From positions 637,762-701,761 of the forward strand of contig NZ_QGGQ01000001.1 in the NCBI RefSeq assembly GCF_003148665.1: DNA of 64,000 nucleotides, given 5' to 3'. The notes beneath the pieces are model-generated. The model ran no database searches and had not been told where the DNA came from. It saw nothing but the letters and a program-made list of their open reading frames with translations. This DNA is from Maribacter polysiphoniae. GTDB taxonomy: Bacteria > Bacteroidota > Bacteroidia > Flavobacteriales > Flavobacteriaceae. Both the position numbers and the translations under genes were made by a program. Shown here piece by piece: positions 43,512 through 51,848 of the stretch (positions are counted from its first letter, which is position 1; each line of letters opens with the position of its first letter).

Positions 43512-43854
43512 TTCCGGATAGCCAAAGATAAAGGCCCAGTCCAATTACTGCCAATAGGGAAACCAAAAGAATATAGAATAGGGGTGTAAACCGGATTATC
43601 GACTTTTCAGGTGTGACCATTTTTTGATAATAATTGAAAATGCGTTCTATATCCTCCGTCCAATTCACCGGATAGATAATGGAGTCGCATTTATTGCACC
43701 TAATGGTGTGTGTGACCTCACTGGTTGTTCTATCGTAAAGCTTCCCGTATTTATGTTTCTGTTTAAAGGTTATCTTCATGTCCTGATTAAAACACTCGGG
43801 ACAATTATTGGTGATATTGGCTTCCTTTATGACAACTAACTTTTCCTTTGACAT
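43498..43854 (-). CDS. Zinc-ribbon protein with C-terminal membrane anchor
   Basis: 118 residues. CPEC at residue 18 and CNKC at about 53 form a zinc-ribbon ligand set; residues 90-115 are a single strong membrane helix (FTPLFYILLVSLLAVIGLGLYLWL). I do not know a named family. It follows the histidine kinase by 3 bp on the same strand, so the two are probably one operon. Confidence 0.75.
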   Translation of the reverse strand: MSKEKLVVIKEANITNNCPECFNQDMKITFKQKHKYGKLYDRTTSEVTHTIRCNKCDSIIYPVNWTEDIERIFNYYQKMVTPEKSIIRFTPLFYILLVSLLAVIGLGLYLWLSGIIQF

Positions 43855-43857
43855 GGT

Positions 43858-45006
43858 TTACTTATTTACTTTTAAGGAGATTTGCATGATGGTACCTTCC
43901 TTACCGGAAGAAAGCACCCTTACCTTTCCCTTATGATATTCTTCCACGATTCTTTTTACTAATGACAGTCCTAAACCCCATCCGCGTTTTTTGGAGGTAA
44001 CCCCTGGGTTAAATATATTCTGGTAATTACTTTTCGGGATACCGCCACCCGTATCGGCGATCAGGATGTTCACATACTTTCCAGCAGGGATAATATCGAT
44101 GGCGATACTTCCTTTGCCTTTCATGGCATCAATACCGTTTTTGACCAGATTTTCAATGGTCCAATTGTACAAGGCATGGTTTAGGAGTACGGGTAATTTT
44201 TCAACTCTTGAATTAAACGAAAAATGGATCAATTTGGAACTCCGTAATTTCAGGTATTCGTAGGCTTCCTTTGTTTCTTGGACGATATCAACCTCCTTTA
44301 ACTCGGGCAAAGACCCGATTTTGGAGAATCGTTCGGTAATGGTTTCCAAGCGACCGATATCCTTGGCGATTTCCTTGGTGATCTCTGGATTTATTTTTTC
44401 GGACCTCAATAGTTCGTTCCACCCTAGAAGGGAGGATAATGGGGTGCCGATTTGGTGTGCGGTCTCTTTGGCCATACCTGCCCACAACTTGTTTTGTTCC
44501 GAAGCCTTGTTCGTTTTGAAGAAAAAGAAGATGACAGCCGCAAAAAGTAAAATGATCAACAAAAGGGCTATGGGGTAATATTTTAATTTATTCAACACCT
44601 CCGAATTCCCGTAGTAAAGGGTGGCAAGGTGTTCTCCTTGTTGGTCAATGAATATGGGGGTGTTCTCACTTTCGAATTTCTGGATGTTTCGTTGCACGTA
44701 CAAAGAATCCTTTGCACTTTCCTCAGGCATGTTATTGGTCTTGACCGAGCCATCCTTGTTTACCAATATCATTGGGGTTGAGGTGTTGTTTTGCAATACC
44801 TTTATGGTGAGGTTGCCCATGTCCATATCTTCCGAATATTGCAATAATTCAGATTGGGCGGTAGCCCATATTTCCATTTTTAAACGTTCTTCCTCTTTGA
44901 ACTTTTTAAAGAAACTATTGGTGTTCCACAGAATCAAACTCACAATGGCAAAGGCTATGGCCAATAAAATAAAGTTCGAGGTCTTCTTTTTTGGGTTAAA
45001 TTCCAT
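43858..45006 (-). CDS. Membrane sensor histidine kinase
   Basis: 382 residues. Membrane helices at about 12-28 and 143-164 enclose a periplasmic sensor domain of roughly 115 residues. The H-box is ETAHQIGTPLSSLLGW (His184), and the HATPase domain follows with NLVKNGIDAMKGKG, DTGGGIP and GWGLGLSLVKRIV. The HQIGTPLSS form of the H-box is common in Bacteroidota kinases. No HAMP domain and no response regulator are adjacent, so the partner is unknown. Confidence 0.92.
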   Translation of the reverse strand: MEFNPKKKTSNFILLAIAFAIVSLILWNTNSFFKKFKEEERLKMEIWATAQSELLQYSEDMDMGNLTIKVLQNNTSTPMILVNKDGSVKTNNMPEESAKDSLYVQRNIQKFESENTPIFIDQQGEHLATLYYGNSEVLNKLKYYPIALLLIILLFAAVIFFFFKTNKASEQNKLWAGMAKETAHQIGTPLSSLLGWNELLRSEKINPEITKEIAKDIGRLETITERFSKIGSLPELKEVDIVQETKEAYEYLKLRSSKLIHFSFNSRVEKLPVLLNHALYNWTIENLVKNGIDAMKGKGSIAIDIIPAGKYVNILIADTGGGIPKSNYQNIFNPGVTSKKRGWGLGLSLVKRIVEEYHKGKVRVLSSGKEGTIMQISLKVNK

Positions 45007-45099
45007 CCAACCGGTTTAATGCTTTAAAGATAACGTAAAATGAGCATAAATGGTGTGTGGGGTAGATGGCTATCTGTTTTTAGTCGCAGTCAAATTGAC

Positions 45100-45107
45100 T
45101 ACATTTG
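45100..45107 (+). promoter_or_regulatory. -7 box of the flavin-reductase gene
   Basis: TACATTTG, exact TAnnTTTG match. Predicted transcript start near 45114 makes ATG 45115 leaderless and ATG 45124 a start with about ten leader bases, and excludes the longer frame from 45040. Confidence 0.55.
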
Positions 45108-45123
45108 TTATACTATGGATGAT

Positions 45124-46002
45124 ATGATCTCGATAATTCCAAAGGATATCACGACCCAAGAATTGCATGGATACCTTTTAGGTGCCATTGGGCCCAGACC
45201 TATCGCTTTTGTCAGTACCATTGACGAAAAGGGAAGACCTAATCTTTCGCCATTTAGTTTTTTCAATGTATTTAGCGCCAACCCGCCCATATTGATTTTT
45301 TCTCCTGCGCGTAGGGTTCGCGACAATACCACAAAACACACCCTGGATAATGTTGAAAAAGTGGGTGAGGCCGTCATTAATGTAGTTACGTATGAAATCG
45401 TTCAACAAATGTCGCTCTCAAGTACCGAATATCCTGAAGGGGAAAATGAGTTTATAAAGGCAGGTCTTACCATGTTGGCGTCCGATTTGGTCAAACCCTT
45501 TAGGGTAGCCGAATCACCCGTTCAGTTTGAATGTAAGGTGACCAAGATCGAACCGTTGGGAAAAGAAGGTGGCGCCGGGAATCTGATTTTTTCCGAAGTG
45601 GTCAAAATACATTTGAACCCTAACGTATTGGACGAAAATGGTAGTATAGACCAATATAAGATCGATCAAGTTGCCCGAATGGGTGGCAATTGGTACTCAC
45701 GGGCCAATAAAGGGATGTTCGAAGTGCCCAAACCACTGTCCAGTTTGGGAATTGGTGTTGATGCCATTCCGGAAGGAATCAGGAACAGTACGGTTTTAAC
45801 AGGCAATGACCTTGGAAAATTGGGTAATGTGGAAAAATTGCCTTCAAGAATCGAAATTGGGGAATTTATCGGTTCACAGGAAGGGATATCTTCTTTGGCA
45901 GCTAACAAAGACCTTCAATCCATACATCGTAAAGCCAAGGAATATCTTGACCGGAACGATGTACTTTCAGCGTGGAAACTACTTTTGGCAAACGAATTGT
46001 AA
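45124..46002 (+). CDS. Flavin-reductase-like FMN-binding protein
   Basis: 292 residues from ATG 45124 (MISIIPKDITTQELHGYLLGAIGPRP). The split-barrel FMN domain is evident: RPIAFVSTIDEKGRPNLSPFSFFNVFSANPP, then VINVVTYEIVQQM, and a longer C-terminal part with ARMGGNWYSRA. Such proteins reduce FMN or act as flavin-dependent oxidoreductases; the 300-residue class is widespread in Bacteroidota and its substrate unknown. ATG 45115 is an alternative start. The frame from 45040 is rejected because it includes the promoter. Confidence 0.9.
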   Translation: MISIIPKDITTQELHGYLLGAIGPRPIAFVSTIDEKGRPNLSPFSFFNVFSANPPILIFSPARRVRDNTTKHTLDNVEKVGEAVINVVTYEIVQQMSLSSTEYPEGENEFIKAGLTMLASDLVKPFRVAESPVQFECKVTKIEPLGKEGGAGNLIFSEVVKIHLNPNVLDENGSIDQYKIDQVARMGGNWYSRANKGMFEVPKPLSSLGIGVDAIPEGIRNSTVLTGNDLGKLGNVEKLPSRIEIGEFIGSQEGISSLAANKDLQSIHRKAKEYLDRNDVLSAWKLLLANEL

Positions 46003-46299
46003 ATAACTATTTGGTCAGTTTTTATGAAGCCAATGGTAAAACCCTTAACTTGGCAGCGAATTGTTTTTACCTGATTTAATCCGATACTTCCGATCTGAGG
46101 TGTGGTATGGACAGGTTTTGTGACCTGGATTGTACACCGTGCATGATTTGGTTTTTCTCCTTAACGGAGTGGGGTCGGAAAGGTATTCATGAATAAGGGA
46201 CAAGCAATTCAAAAAAATGGAAAGAATCAATGAATTTGTCTCTTGGGACTTTCGAAATGAATACATTAACACTAATCGCGATTACATAATTATCAAAAG
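46003..46299. other. 297-bp gene-free stretch with clustered hairpins
   Basis: GGTGT (46099-46103) pairs with ACACC (46134-46138) around an inner CAGGT/ACCTG hairpin (46112-46116 with 46123-46127), and CTCC/GGAG forms another small hairpin shortly after. No coding frame is convincing. It may be a structured leader of the downstream DUF3127 gene or a small RNA. Confidence 0.4.
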
Positions 46300-46677
46300 A
46301 TGGAAATACAAGGAAAAATCAAAAAGATAGAAGAGACCAAAACCTTTGGAAATAATGGTTTTAGAAAAAGGGAAGTGGTAATAACCACCGAGGAGCAATA
46401 CCCACAACAAATCCTGGTCGAGTTTGTACAGGATAAATGTGATTTATTGAACAGCTATCAAGTAGGGCAGGATGTAAAGATCAGTATAAACATCAGGGGA
46501 CGTGAATGGACAAACCCACAGGGTGAGGTAAAATACTTCAACTCTATTCAAGGTTGGCGTATCGAGAATCTTCAGGCAGCGGAAAGCAATGCCGATATTC
46601 CACCAGTACCGCCTATGGATGCTTTTGAACCAGCCGATAACATCAATGAGGAAGATCATGACGATCTGCCTTTTTAA
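46300..46677 (+). CDS. DUF3127 protein with SSB-like acidic tip
   Basis: 125 residues. Residues 1-98 are an OB-like domain of the DUF3127 family (MEIQGKIKKIEETKTFGNNGFRKREVVI, NIRGREWTNPQGEVKYFNSIQGWRI). A Pro-rich linker then leads to a tail ending EEDHDDLPF, the same final five residues as the ssb product at 17510. In SSB this tip recruits replication and repair enzymes, so a nucleic-acid role is likely. Ended by a strong terminator. Confidence 0.9.
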   Translation: MEIQGKIKKIEETKTFGNNGFRKREVVITTEEQYPQQILVEFVQDKCDLLNSYQVGQDVKISINIRGREWTNPQGEVKYFNSIQGWRIENLQAAESNADIPPVPPMDAFEPADNINEEDHDDLPF

Positions 46678-46700
46678 TGGGTATTGGACCAACAAAATAG

Positions 46701-46727
46701 AAAAGACCCTTTTTGGGTCTTTTTTTT
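46701..46727 (+). terminator. Terminator after DUF3127
   Basis: AAAAGACCC/GGGTCTTTT (46701-46709 with 46715-46723), TTTTT loop, T tract to 46727. Confidence 0.92.
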
Positions 46728-46764
46728 ATCCTTGTTTTTGGATAACTTTCGGTATTGAATCAAT

Positions 46765-47451
46765 TTGAATTTTAAAAACCCTGAGGTGAAAAAGAATGGT
46801 AATCGTAAACCATTGATATTCCTGACCGATGAAATAGACTTTCCTCCGGTAGCGGATGCCCATATCGACGGATTGGTGGCTGTTGGTGGGGACCTTTCCC
46901 CAGAACGTTTGTTACTGGCCTATAAGCGGGGAATTTTTCCTTGGTTCAACGAAGGCTCAATGGTAATGTGGTGGAGTCCCGACCCTAGAATGGTATTGTA
47001 CCCGAACCAAGTGAGGATTTCGAAAAGTATGCGTAAGGTCTTGAAGGGGGGGCAATTTCAATTGACCAAGAACACATCGTTTGAACAAGTGATCGATCAA
47101 TGTGCAACGATAAAACGCAAGGGTCAAGACGGTACGTGGATTACCCAGGATATGAAGAAGGCATATCTGAAATTGCATGCTATGGGGGTTGCACAATCGT
47201 ATGAGGTTTGGGAAGAAGGTCGTTTGGTTGGCGGACTTTATGGGATTGACCTAGGCCATGTATTCTGTGGGGAAAGCATGTTCAGTACTGTGAGCAATGC
47301 GTCAAAGTTTGCCTTTATCAATTTGGCTAGGGAACTAGATCAAAAAGGATGTCGCCTTATCGATTGTCAATTATATACCAGCCATTTGGAAAGTCTCGGG
47401 GCCAAGGAAATCCCAAGAGAGGATTTTATGGGAATTTTAAAGAATGAATAA
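46765..47451 (+). CDS. aat: Leucyl/phenylalanyl-tRNA-protein transferase
   Basis: 228 residues at most. Aat adds Leu or Phe from tRNA to N-terminal Arg/Lys of proteins, marking them for ClpS/ClpAP. Conserved segments: LIFLTDEIDFPPV, DGLVAVGGDLSPERLLLAYKRGIFPWF, MWWSPDPRMVL, GTWITQDMKKAYLKLHAMG, GGLYGIDLGHVFCGESMFS and FINLAREL. No ATG is available: the frame opens with TTG 46765, and TTG 46813 would start just before LIFLTDE where homologues usually begin. Last gene of the higher-GC part of the window. Confidence 0.93.
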   Translation: MNFKNPEVKKNGNRKPLIFLTDEIDFPPVADAHIDGLVAVGGDLSPERLLLAYKRGIFPWFNEGSMVMWWSPDPRMVLYPNQVRISKSMRKVLKGGQFQLTKNTSFEQVIDQCATIKRKGQDGTWITQDMKKAYLKLHAMGVAQSYEVWEEGRLVGGLYGIDLGHVFCGESMFSTVSNASKFAFINLARELDQKGCRLIDCQLYTSHLESLGAKEIPREDFMGILKNE

Positions 47452-47486
47452 GGGTTTTTATGGGAGGTTTTGTTACCTGTAGTCCT

Positions 47487-48239
47487 TTATTTTTTATTTT
47501 CTGTTTGATTTATTATTTCTAAAGCCAAAGAGTCCATTTCTTTATAATGATTTATCATAACAATATTCCATAATAATTTTCCTTGATATAAATTCTCGAA
47601 TTTCAAATCGTGGAACACTTTATAATAATCAGCAGCATTAAAAAGTTCCGTTTTTTTATCAATTCCAACATTCTCATAAATGTTCAAGTTTTTCATCGAT
47701 ATGTTCCTGTCCAAATATGGAATTAACTGAGTGGAAGTTTGCAAATCTTGATTCTTGAAATCCTCATCAGCGTCTTCAATTGATTGCAACCAATTAAATA
47801 GATTTTCTTTCAGGGAACTGTCTGGGATTAGACCAAGTTTTCCTGAACTTATTAACTCCTGTATTGTGCTATTTGCTGGGTTGTAATTTCCATATTTCAA
47901 AGACTCGTTGATTATACTGTCAACGCTTATTAATTCAAATTCGGTTTCACTTTTATTTATTAAACTCAATACAGAGCGAACATAATTGTTGGCAGCCTTT
48001 AAATCTTTGATTCTTTTTTTTAATATTATTCTGTTATTTAAAAATTCAGCGTTTAATTCGTAATTGATTTTATTTGTTTCAGCGTTGTCTTTTCTTATTT
48101 CATTCCAATTGTTTATTTGTAATGCAATTAAAATTCCAATAACAACAAGAACAATTTCTCCGATTGCGTAAAGTAAATATTTGCTAAACTTGTTTTCGGT
48201 TAAAACTTGTTGCCTTATTCGTCTAAAGAATTTTATCAT
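47487..48239 (-). CDS. DUF6090 membrane protein
   Basis: 250 residues. N-terminal MIKFFRRIRQQVLTENKFSKYLLYA, a membrane helix IGEIVLVVIGILIALQINNWNE (about 27-46), then a helical soluble domain, presumably periplasmic. This start is the hallmark of DUF6090, a multi-copy flavobacterial family without assigned function. Strongly AT-rich codon use compared with aat just downstream on the other strand. Not tightly linked to the lipid-kinase gene, 158 bp away. Confidence 0.88.
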   Translation of the reverse strand: MIKFFRRIRQQVLTENKFSKYLLYAIGEIVLVVIGILIALQINNWNEIRKDNAETNKINYELNAEFLNNRIILKKRIKDLKAANNYVRSVLSLINKSETEFELISVDSIINESLKYGNYNPANSTIQELISSGKLGLIPDSSLKENLFNWLQSIEDADEDFKNQDLQTSTQLIPYLDRNISMKNLNIYENVGIDKKTELFNAADYYKVFHDLKFENLYQGKLLWNIVMINHYKEMDSLALEIINQTENKK

Positions 48240-48301
48240 AGGTTATTGGTTGGTCATAATGAGGCACAATGGTTCGTCTAAGCGTAGTTGCGTGGGTAAG
48301 C

Positions 48302-48361
48302 ACTAAATTTAGTAAATAAATCACAGATTGAAAGTCCGCGAGCCCTGACGCTTCGGGGTTC
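48302..48361. repeat. Palindrome and hairpin between DUF6090 and lipid-kinase genes
   Basis: ACTAAATTTAGT (48302-48313) is a 12-bp perfect palindrome; GAGCCCTGA (48340-48348) pairs with TCGGGGTTC (48353-48361) over a CGCT loop with two G-T pairs. The hairpin is GC-rich in AT-rich surroundings. It lacks a T tract and does not resemble a terminator. Confidence 0.55.
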
Positions 48362-48397
48362 GTAGTAGGCTCTAACTAGCAATGGATTATACACATC

Positions 48398-49282
48398 TTA
48401 AGCTATCACCTTTAGACTTTCTTTTAAAACCTCTAAATGCAGTACTACAGGGTTTGTTCTCCTCAATTCGCCATCCAACTCAAAAATGATTTCTATGTCC
48501 TGATTTTCTATTTTCATTGTAGCATTTTCAACCCTATGATAAGAATATTCCTTGATCTTATGTTCGGATCTGAGTAGAAATAAAAATGTGAGATAAAGGA
48601 TTTTAAATTTATTCAATCGATCGATTATCACAACATCCAGAAAACCGTCATTTAAAATTGCCTTTCTTGTAATGGAGAAATTATAGCCCATGATATTGGT
48701 GTTCGATACGAAAACTAAAAAAGGGTGTAAGACCGCTTCTTTCCCATTAATTTCAATTGTGTATTTCGCATCATTTTTAAATGACCTGATTGATTGTAAA
48801 GTTGCTCTTAGATACGTGATCAATCTTCTGTTCGAAGAACTTTCAAAATTTGAAATCGTATTGGCGGCAAATCCAAAACCAATGTTGCTGAAAAAATATT
48901 CCCCATTGATTCTACCTACATCAATAGAGGTAGCTTTTTGCCCTTTGATGCGTTGAATGGCTTTATTTATGTTTTTCGGGATTTTAAGGTTTCTTGCCAA
49001 CCCATTACCTGAACCTATAGGGATAATCCCCAGTAATATCTTAGAATTGACCAAACAGGATGCTACTTCGTTGATCGTACCATCACCCCCACAGGCAACG
49101 ATGATTTCAGCTTTTTCGTTTATGGACTGTTGTACTAAAAGTGTCGCATGTCCTTTATAGGAGGAATGTTTTACAACAATTGAATAATAGTTCTTTTCAA
49201 AGTATGCCGATAGATATTGCTTTGTAATTTGGGATTTCCCTTTACCGGCAATTGGATTTACTATGAAGTGGACAATTTTCAT
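48398..49282 (-). CDS. Diacylglycerol-kinase-family lipid kinase
   Basis: 294 residues, soluble YegS/DgkB type. Nucleotide-binding motif CGGDGTINEVASCL (GGDGT at 65-69), start IVNPIAGKGKS, and IPIGSGNGLARNL; the C-terminal beta domain follows (YFFSNIGFGFAAN). It phosphorylates diacylglycerol or a related lipid with ATP. Its start overlaps the end of the phosphoglycerol-transferase gene by 4 nt (ATGA), so the two are translationally coupled; DAG is the by-product of such transferases, which makes DAG recycling the most economical role. Confidence 0.92.
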   Translation of the reverse strand: MKIVHFIVNPIAGKGKSQITKQYLSAYFEKNYYSIVVKHSSYKGHATLLVQQSINEKAEIIVACGGDGTINEVASCLVNSKILLGIIPIGSGNGLARNLKIPKNINKAIQRIKGQKATSIDVGRINGEYFFSNIGFGFAANTISNFESSSNRRLITYLRATLQSIRSFKNDAKYTIEINGKEAVLHPFLVFVSNTNIMGYNFSITRKAILNDGFLDVVIIDRLNKFKILYLTFLFLLRSEHKIKEYSYHRVENATMKIENQDIEIIFELDGELRRTNPVVLHLEVLKESLKVIA

Positions 49283-51246
49283 TCGTTCACTTTTAAGGAT
49301 AGTCCGTTATTATTGTAAAGATGGTCGGCCACTTGGAAATAGGAAATGGTTTCTTTAAGAAAATCCTGGTTCATAGGCTTTGCAACCAAACTATTGTCAT
49401 CTCTTTTCCAATTATAGAAATTAGCCTGTTTTTGATCCCCTAAGACCATAAGTTCATGACCCTTTAATAGTCCTAATTTTCTATAGTTGCCAATAAAGGC
49501 ACGTTCATCAGTCTCTTCCATTTTTAGAATGTCCTGTCCAAAAAGGTTACTTTCATAAGTCCAACCCAATTGTGCAAATAATGTGGGGAAGATATCGACT
49601 TGGGAACAAAGTCTGTCAATATGCTGTTTTTCTACACCATCAAGATTTAATATCATTGCCGGAATATGATAATTGGCTACATCGAGTTCCCAACGACCAG
49701 CACTGCTGGCACAATGGTCGGCCATTAATACGAAAACGGTATTTTTAAACCAAGGTTTTTGTTTTGCATTTCTTAAAAATTCTTGAATTGCGAAATCGGT
49801 ATACTTAATGGCTCCGTATCTTCCTGTACCTGATGGAATACCAATCTTATTGGCAGGATAGGTGTATGGCTTATGGTTCGAAGTCGTCATTATAAAATCA
49901 AGGAAAGGCCGTCCTATGGCAAAAGCCGAATCGGCTTCTTTTAGCACCTTTTTATAAATATCCTCATCACAAACCCCCCAGGCATTTTCAAAAGTCACTT
50001 CTTCATCCGCGATATTCTTACGATTGGTCACAATATCCGCAGATGGCAGAAATCCTCTTCCCCTGTCCACAATGTCAAATCCATTACCACTGAAATATTT
50101 GTCCATATTGTCAAAATATCCGTCGCCCCCATAAAAGAACGTCCTTGTGTATCCTTTACCCCTGAATATCTCGCCAATGGTAAAGAGATTATTGTTTTTC
50201 TCTCGTTTAACAATACTTCTCCCAGGCGTTGGGGGAATTGAAAGTGTAATGGCTTCCATTCCGCGAACTGTCCTAGTGCCAGTTGCCATTAAATTGTCGA
50301 ACGATAGTCCCACTTGCGATAAGGAATCCAATGTTGGGGTCAACATATTATCATTGCCAAAAGCTCCCAAATATTTTGCGCTTAAACTCTCAATGCATAT
50401 AAAAATAATGTTAGGTTTCTTCTCTTTACCATCATTCCTAATATACCTCCGTATGCCCGTAGATGGCGTATAGATGCTGTCTTGAAAGGTCTTTATGTTT
50501 CCATTTACCTTTAAGAACGCTTCTTCGATCGGCTCGGTTTTGTAAAACTCAGGATAGCTAAGTTCATTATTCCGAAAAGCTGCAAAAAAAGAATAAATAC
50601 CTGCTTTTGAAAGCTCATTGTTATAGCGATTATCTGAAATCTCGGCATTTTCATTTTTGATAAACAAAGTAAAAATCAACGCAATACCCAATATGATTAC
50701 ACTTGGTAGCAAGCGGATTTTAAATGGATCCGTACTTTCAAAAGTTCTTTTGAATATCCGTAATCTTATAAAGAGTAAAACCGTAAGCATTACAAGTATT
50801 CCAATACTTCCAACCAAAATAGGTATAGGGTATGATTCATTTATATTCTTAACTACCTCGTAAGTGTATATTAAATAGTCAACTGCAATAAAATTGAATC
50901 TTCTCTGAAATTCGTCCCAAAAAGTGATTTCTGCAAAGAATGAAAAGAAGATTATTAGCACGCCCACTATAAAGCCTGAATAACAAATAACCCTATCGGC
51001 CATAGTACCAATAAGACCTTTGGGTACTATCAAAAAATATAAAGTAGCGATTAGGGCAAAAAATGAAACGGTTCCGATATCGTAAAAAAGCCCAATAAGG
51101 AATGTGGTAAACACGGTAATAACACCATGGTCGATTTCCGAAAAATTCCAAATAAGAAAAATGACTCTCAATAACAAGGAAATTCCTAGGAACAAAAGGA
51201 TGAAGCCTTTTAACAATTCGAACCGTTTTGTAAATGCTATTTTCAT
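49279..51246 (-). CDS. LTA-synthase-like phosphoglycerol transferase (sulfatase fold)
   Basis: 655 residues: five N-terminal membrane helices (about 12-30, 42-60, 62-80, 88-106, 142-160, with another near 180-197) and an extracytoplasmic alkaline-phosphatase/sulfatase-like domain from about 275. Catalytic features: NIIFICIESLSAKYLG (metal Glu286), GTRTVRGMEA with Thr326 as likely nucleophile, and FVLMADHCASSAGR as the distal metal site. LtaS/OpgB enzymes move glycerol phosphate from phosphatidylglycerol to an envelope acceptor and release diacylglycerol. Overlaps both neighbours by 4 nt. Confidence 0.92.
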   Translation of the reverse strand: MKIAFTKRFELLKGFILLFLGISLLLRVIFLIWNFSEIDHGVITVFTTFLIGLFYDIGTVSFFALIATLYFLIVPKGLIGTMADRVICYSGFIVGVLIIFFSFFAEITFWDEFQRRFNFIAVDYLIYTYEVVKNINESYPIPILVGSIGILVMLTVLLFIRLRIFKRTFESTDPFKIRLLPSVIILGIALIFTLFIKNENAEISDNRYNNELSKAGIYSFFAAFRNNELSYPEFYKTEPIEEAFLKVNGNIKTFQDSIYTPSTGIRRYIRNDGKEKKPNIIFICIESLSAKYLGAFGNDNMLTPTLDSLSQVGLSFDNLMATGTRTVRGMEAITLSIPPTPGRSIVKREKNNNLFTIGEIFRGKGYTRTFFYGGDGYFDNMDKYFSGNGFDIVDRGRGFLPSADIVTNRKNIADEEVTFENAWGVCDEDIYKKVLKEADSAFAIGRPFLDFIMTTSNHKPYTYPANKIGIPSGTGRYGAIKYTDFAIQEFLRNAKQKPWFKNTVFVLMADHCASSAGRWELDVANYHIPAMILNLDGVEKQHIDRLCSQVDIFPTLFAQLGWTYESNLFGQDILKMEETDERAFIGNYRKLGLLKGHELMVLGDQKQANFYNWKRDDNSLVAKPMNQDFLKETISYFQVADHLYNNNGLSLKVNE

Positions 51247-51848
51247 CTTATTCGTATTAATTGTTTTAGTTTGTTTAAATTTTCTTGTTTCCCTTTTTCC
51301 AAGACCTCTTTGCCATATGCGGTCTTAAACCGATACTCCTCCAGAAATTTAATATTGAGGAGATGCCATTCTTTATCGGTCATAACGGTGTCACAAAATA
51401 GTTCCCATTCCTTTCGCAAGAGCATATTCCTGTACATGTAATTAGTTGTTCCCAAATGGAACAAATCGGCATCGCAAAGTACTTTGTCATATACATTCAA
51501 AGGGTTTTGGGGCATCTTTGTGGCATCGATACAAGAAAGCACCCTTTCAATTTCGGTTTGTGAACAATTGGTTTTTGAAAGATATTGAGCAGCCAATCGT
51601 TTACTTACTTCTTCGTGTCCTTCATAGGTTTCCGAGAAACCTGTATCATGAAAGCAAGCCGCAATAGCTATGAAATCCACTTCTTTTGGTTGTAATCCTA
51701 TGGCATTGGAAATCAGAAAAACGTTGTCGATTACTTCTTGCGTATGGGCAAAGTTGTGGAAGGGGAGATTCTTGCATTTGTCATTTTGAAGAATCTCCGA
51801 ACAATACCTCGTAATGCTTTTAATTGTCATCGCTGTCATTGTCCGCAT
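51243..51848 (-). CDS. HD-domain phosphohydrolase-like protein
   Basis: 201 residues. HNFAHTQEVIDNV gives the first His, ACFHDTGFSETYEGHEEVSKRLA the HD pair and a further His, and CDADLFHLG the distal Asp, a complete HD metal site. Substrate (nucleotide or cyclic dinucleotide) unknown. The N-terminus overlaps the upstream DUF2231 gene by 29 nt; Met7 (51830) is an alternative start with 11-nt overlap. It sits between the metal efflux and lipid genes in one run of overlapping genes. Confidence 0.88.
   Translation of the reverse strand: MRTMTAMTIKSITRYCSEILQNDKCKNLPFHNFAHTQEVIDNVFLISNAIGLQPKEVDFIAIAACFHDTGFSETYEGHEEVSKRLAAQYLSKTNCSQTEIERVLSCIDATKMPQNPLNVYDKVLCDADLFHLGTTNYMYRNMLLRKEWELFCDTVMTDKEWHLLNIKFLEEYRFKTAYGKEVLEKGKQENLNKLKQLIRIR

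Noticed and set aside
45040-45123. N-terminal extension of the flavin-reductase protein.
   Set aside because: Contains the -7 box; the family start aligns with ATG 45124.
2865-46105. The 13-mer atctgaggtgtgg occurs in two spacers (2865-2877 and 46093-46105).
   Set aside because: Repeats of 13 bases are expected by chance many times in 64 kb; flanks do not match.
47452-47486. Attachment site or tRNA at the island boundary.
   Set aside because: No tRNA 3' end, integrase or direct repeat could be found near the boundary.
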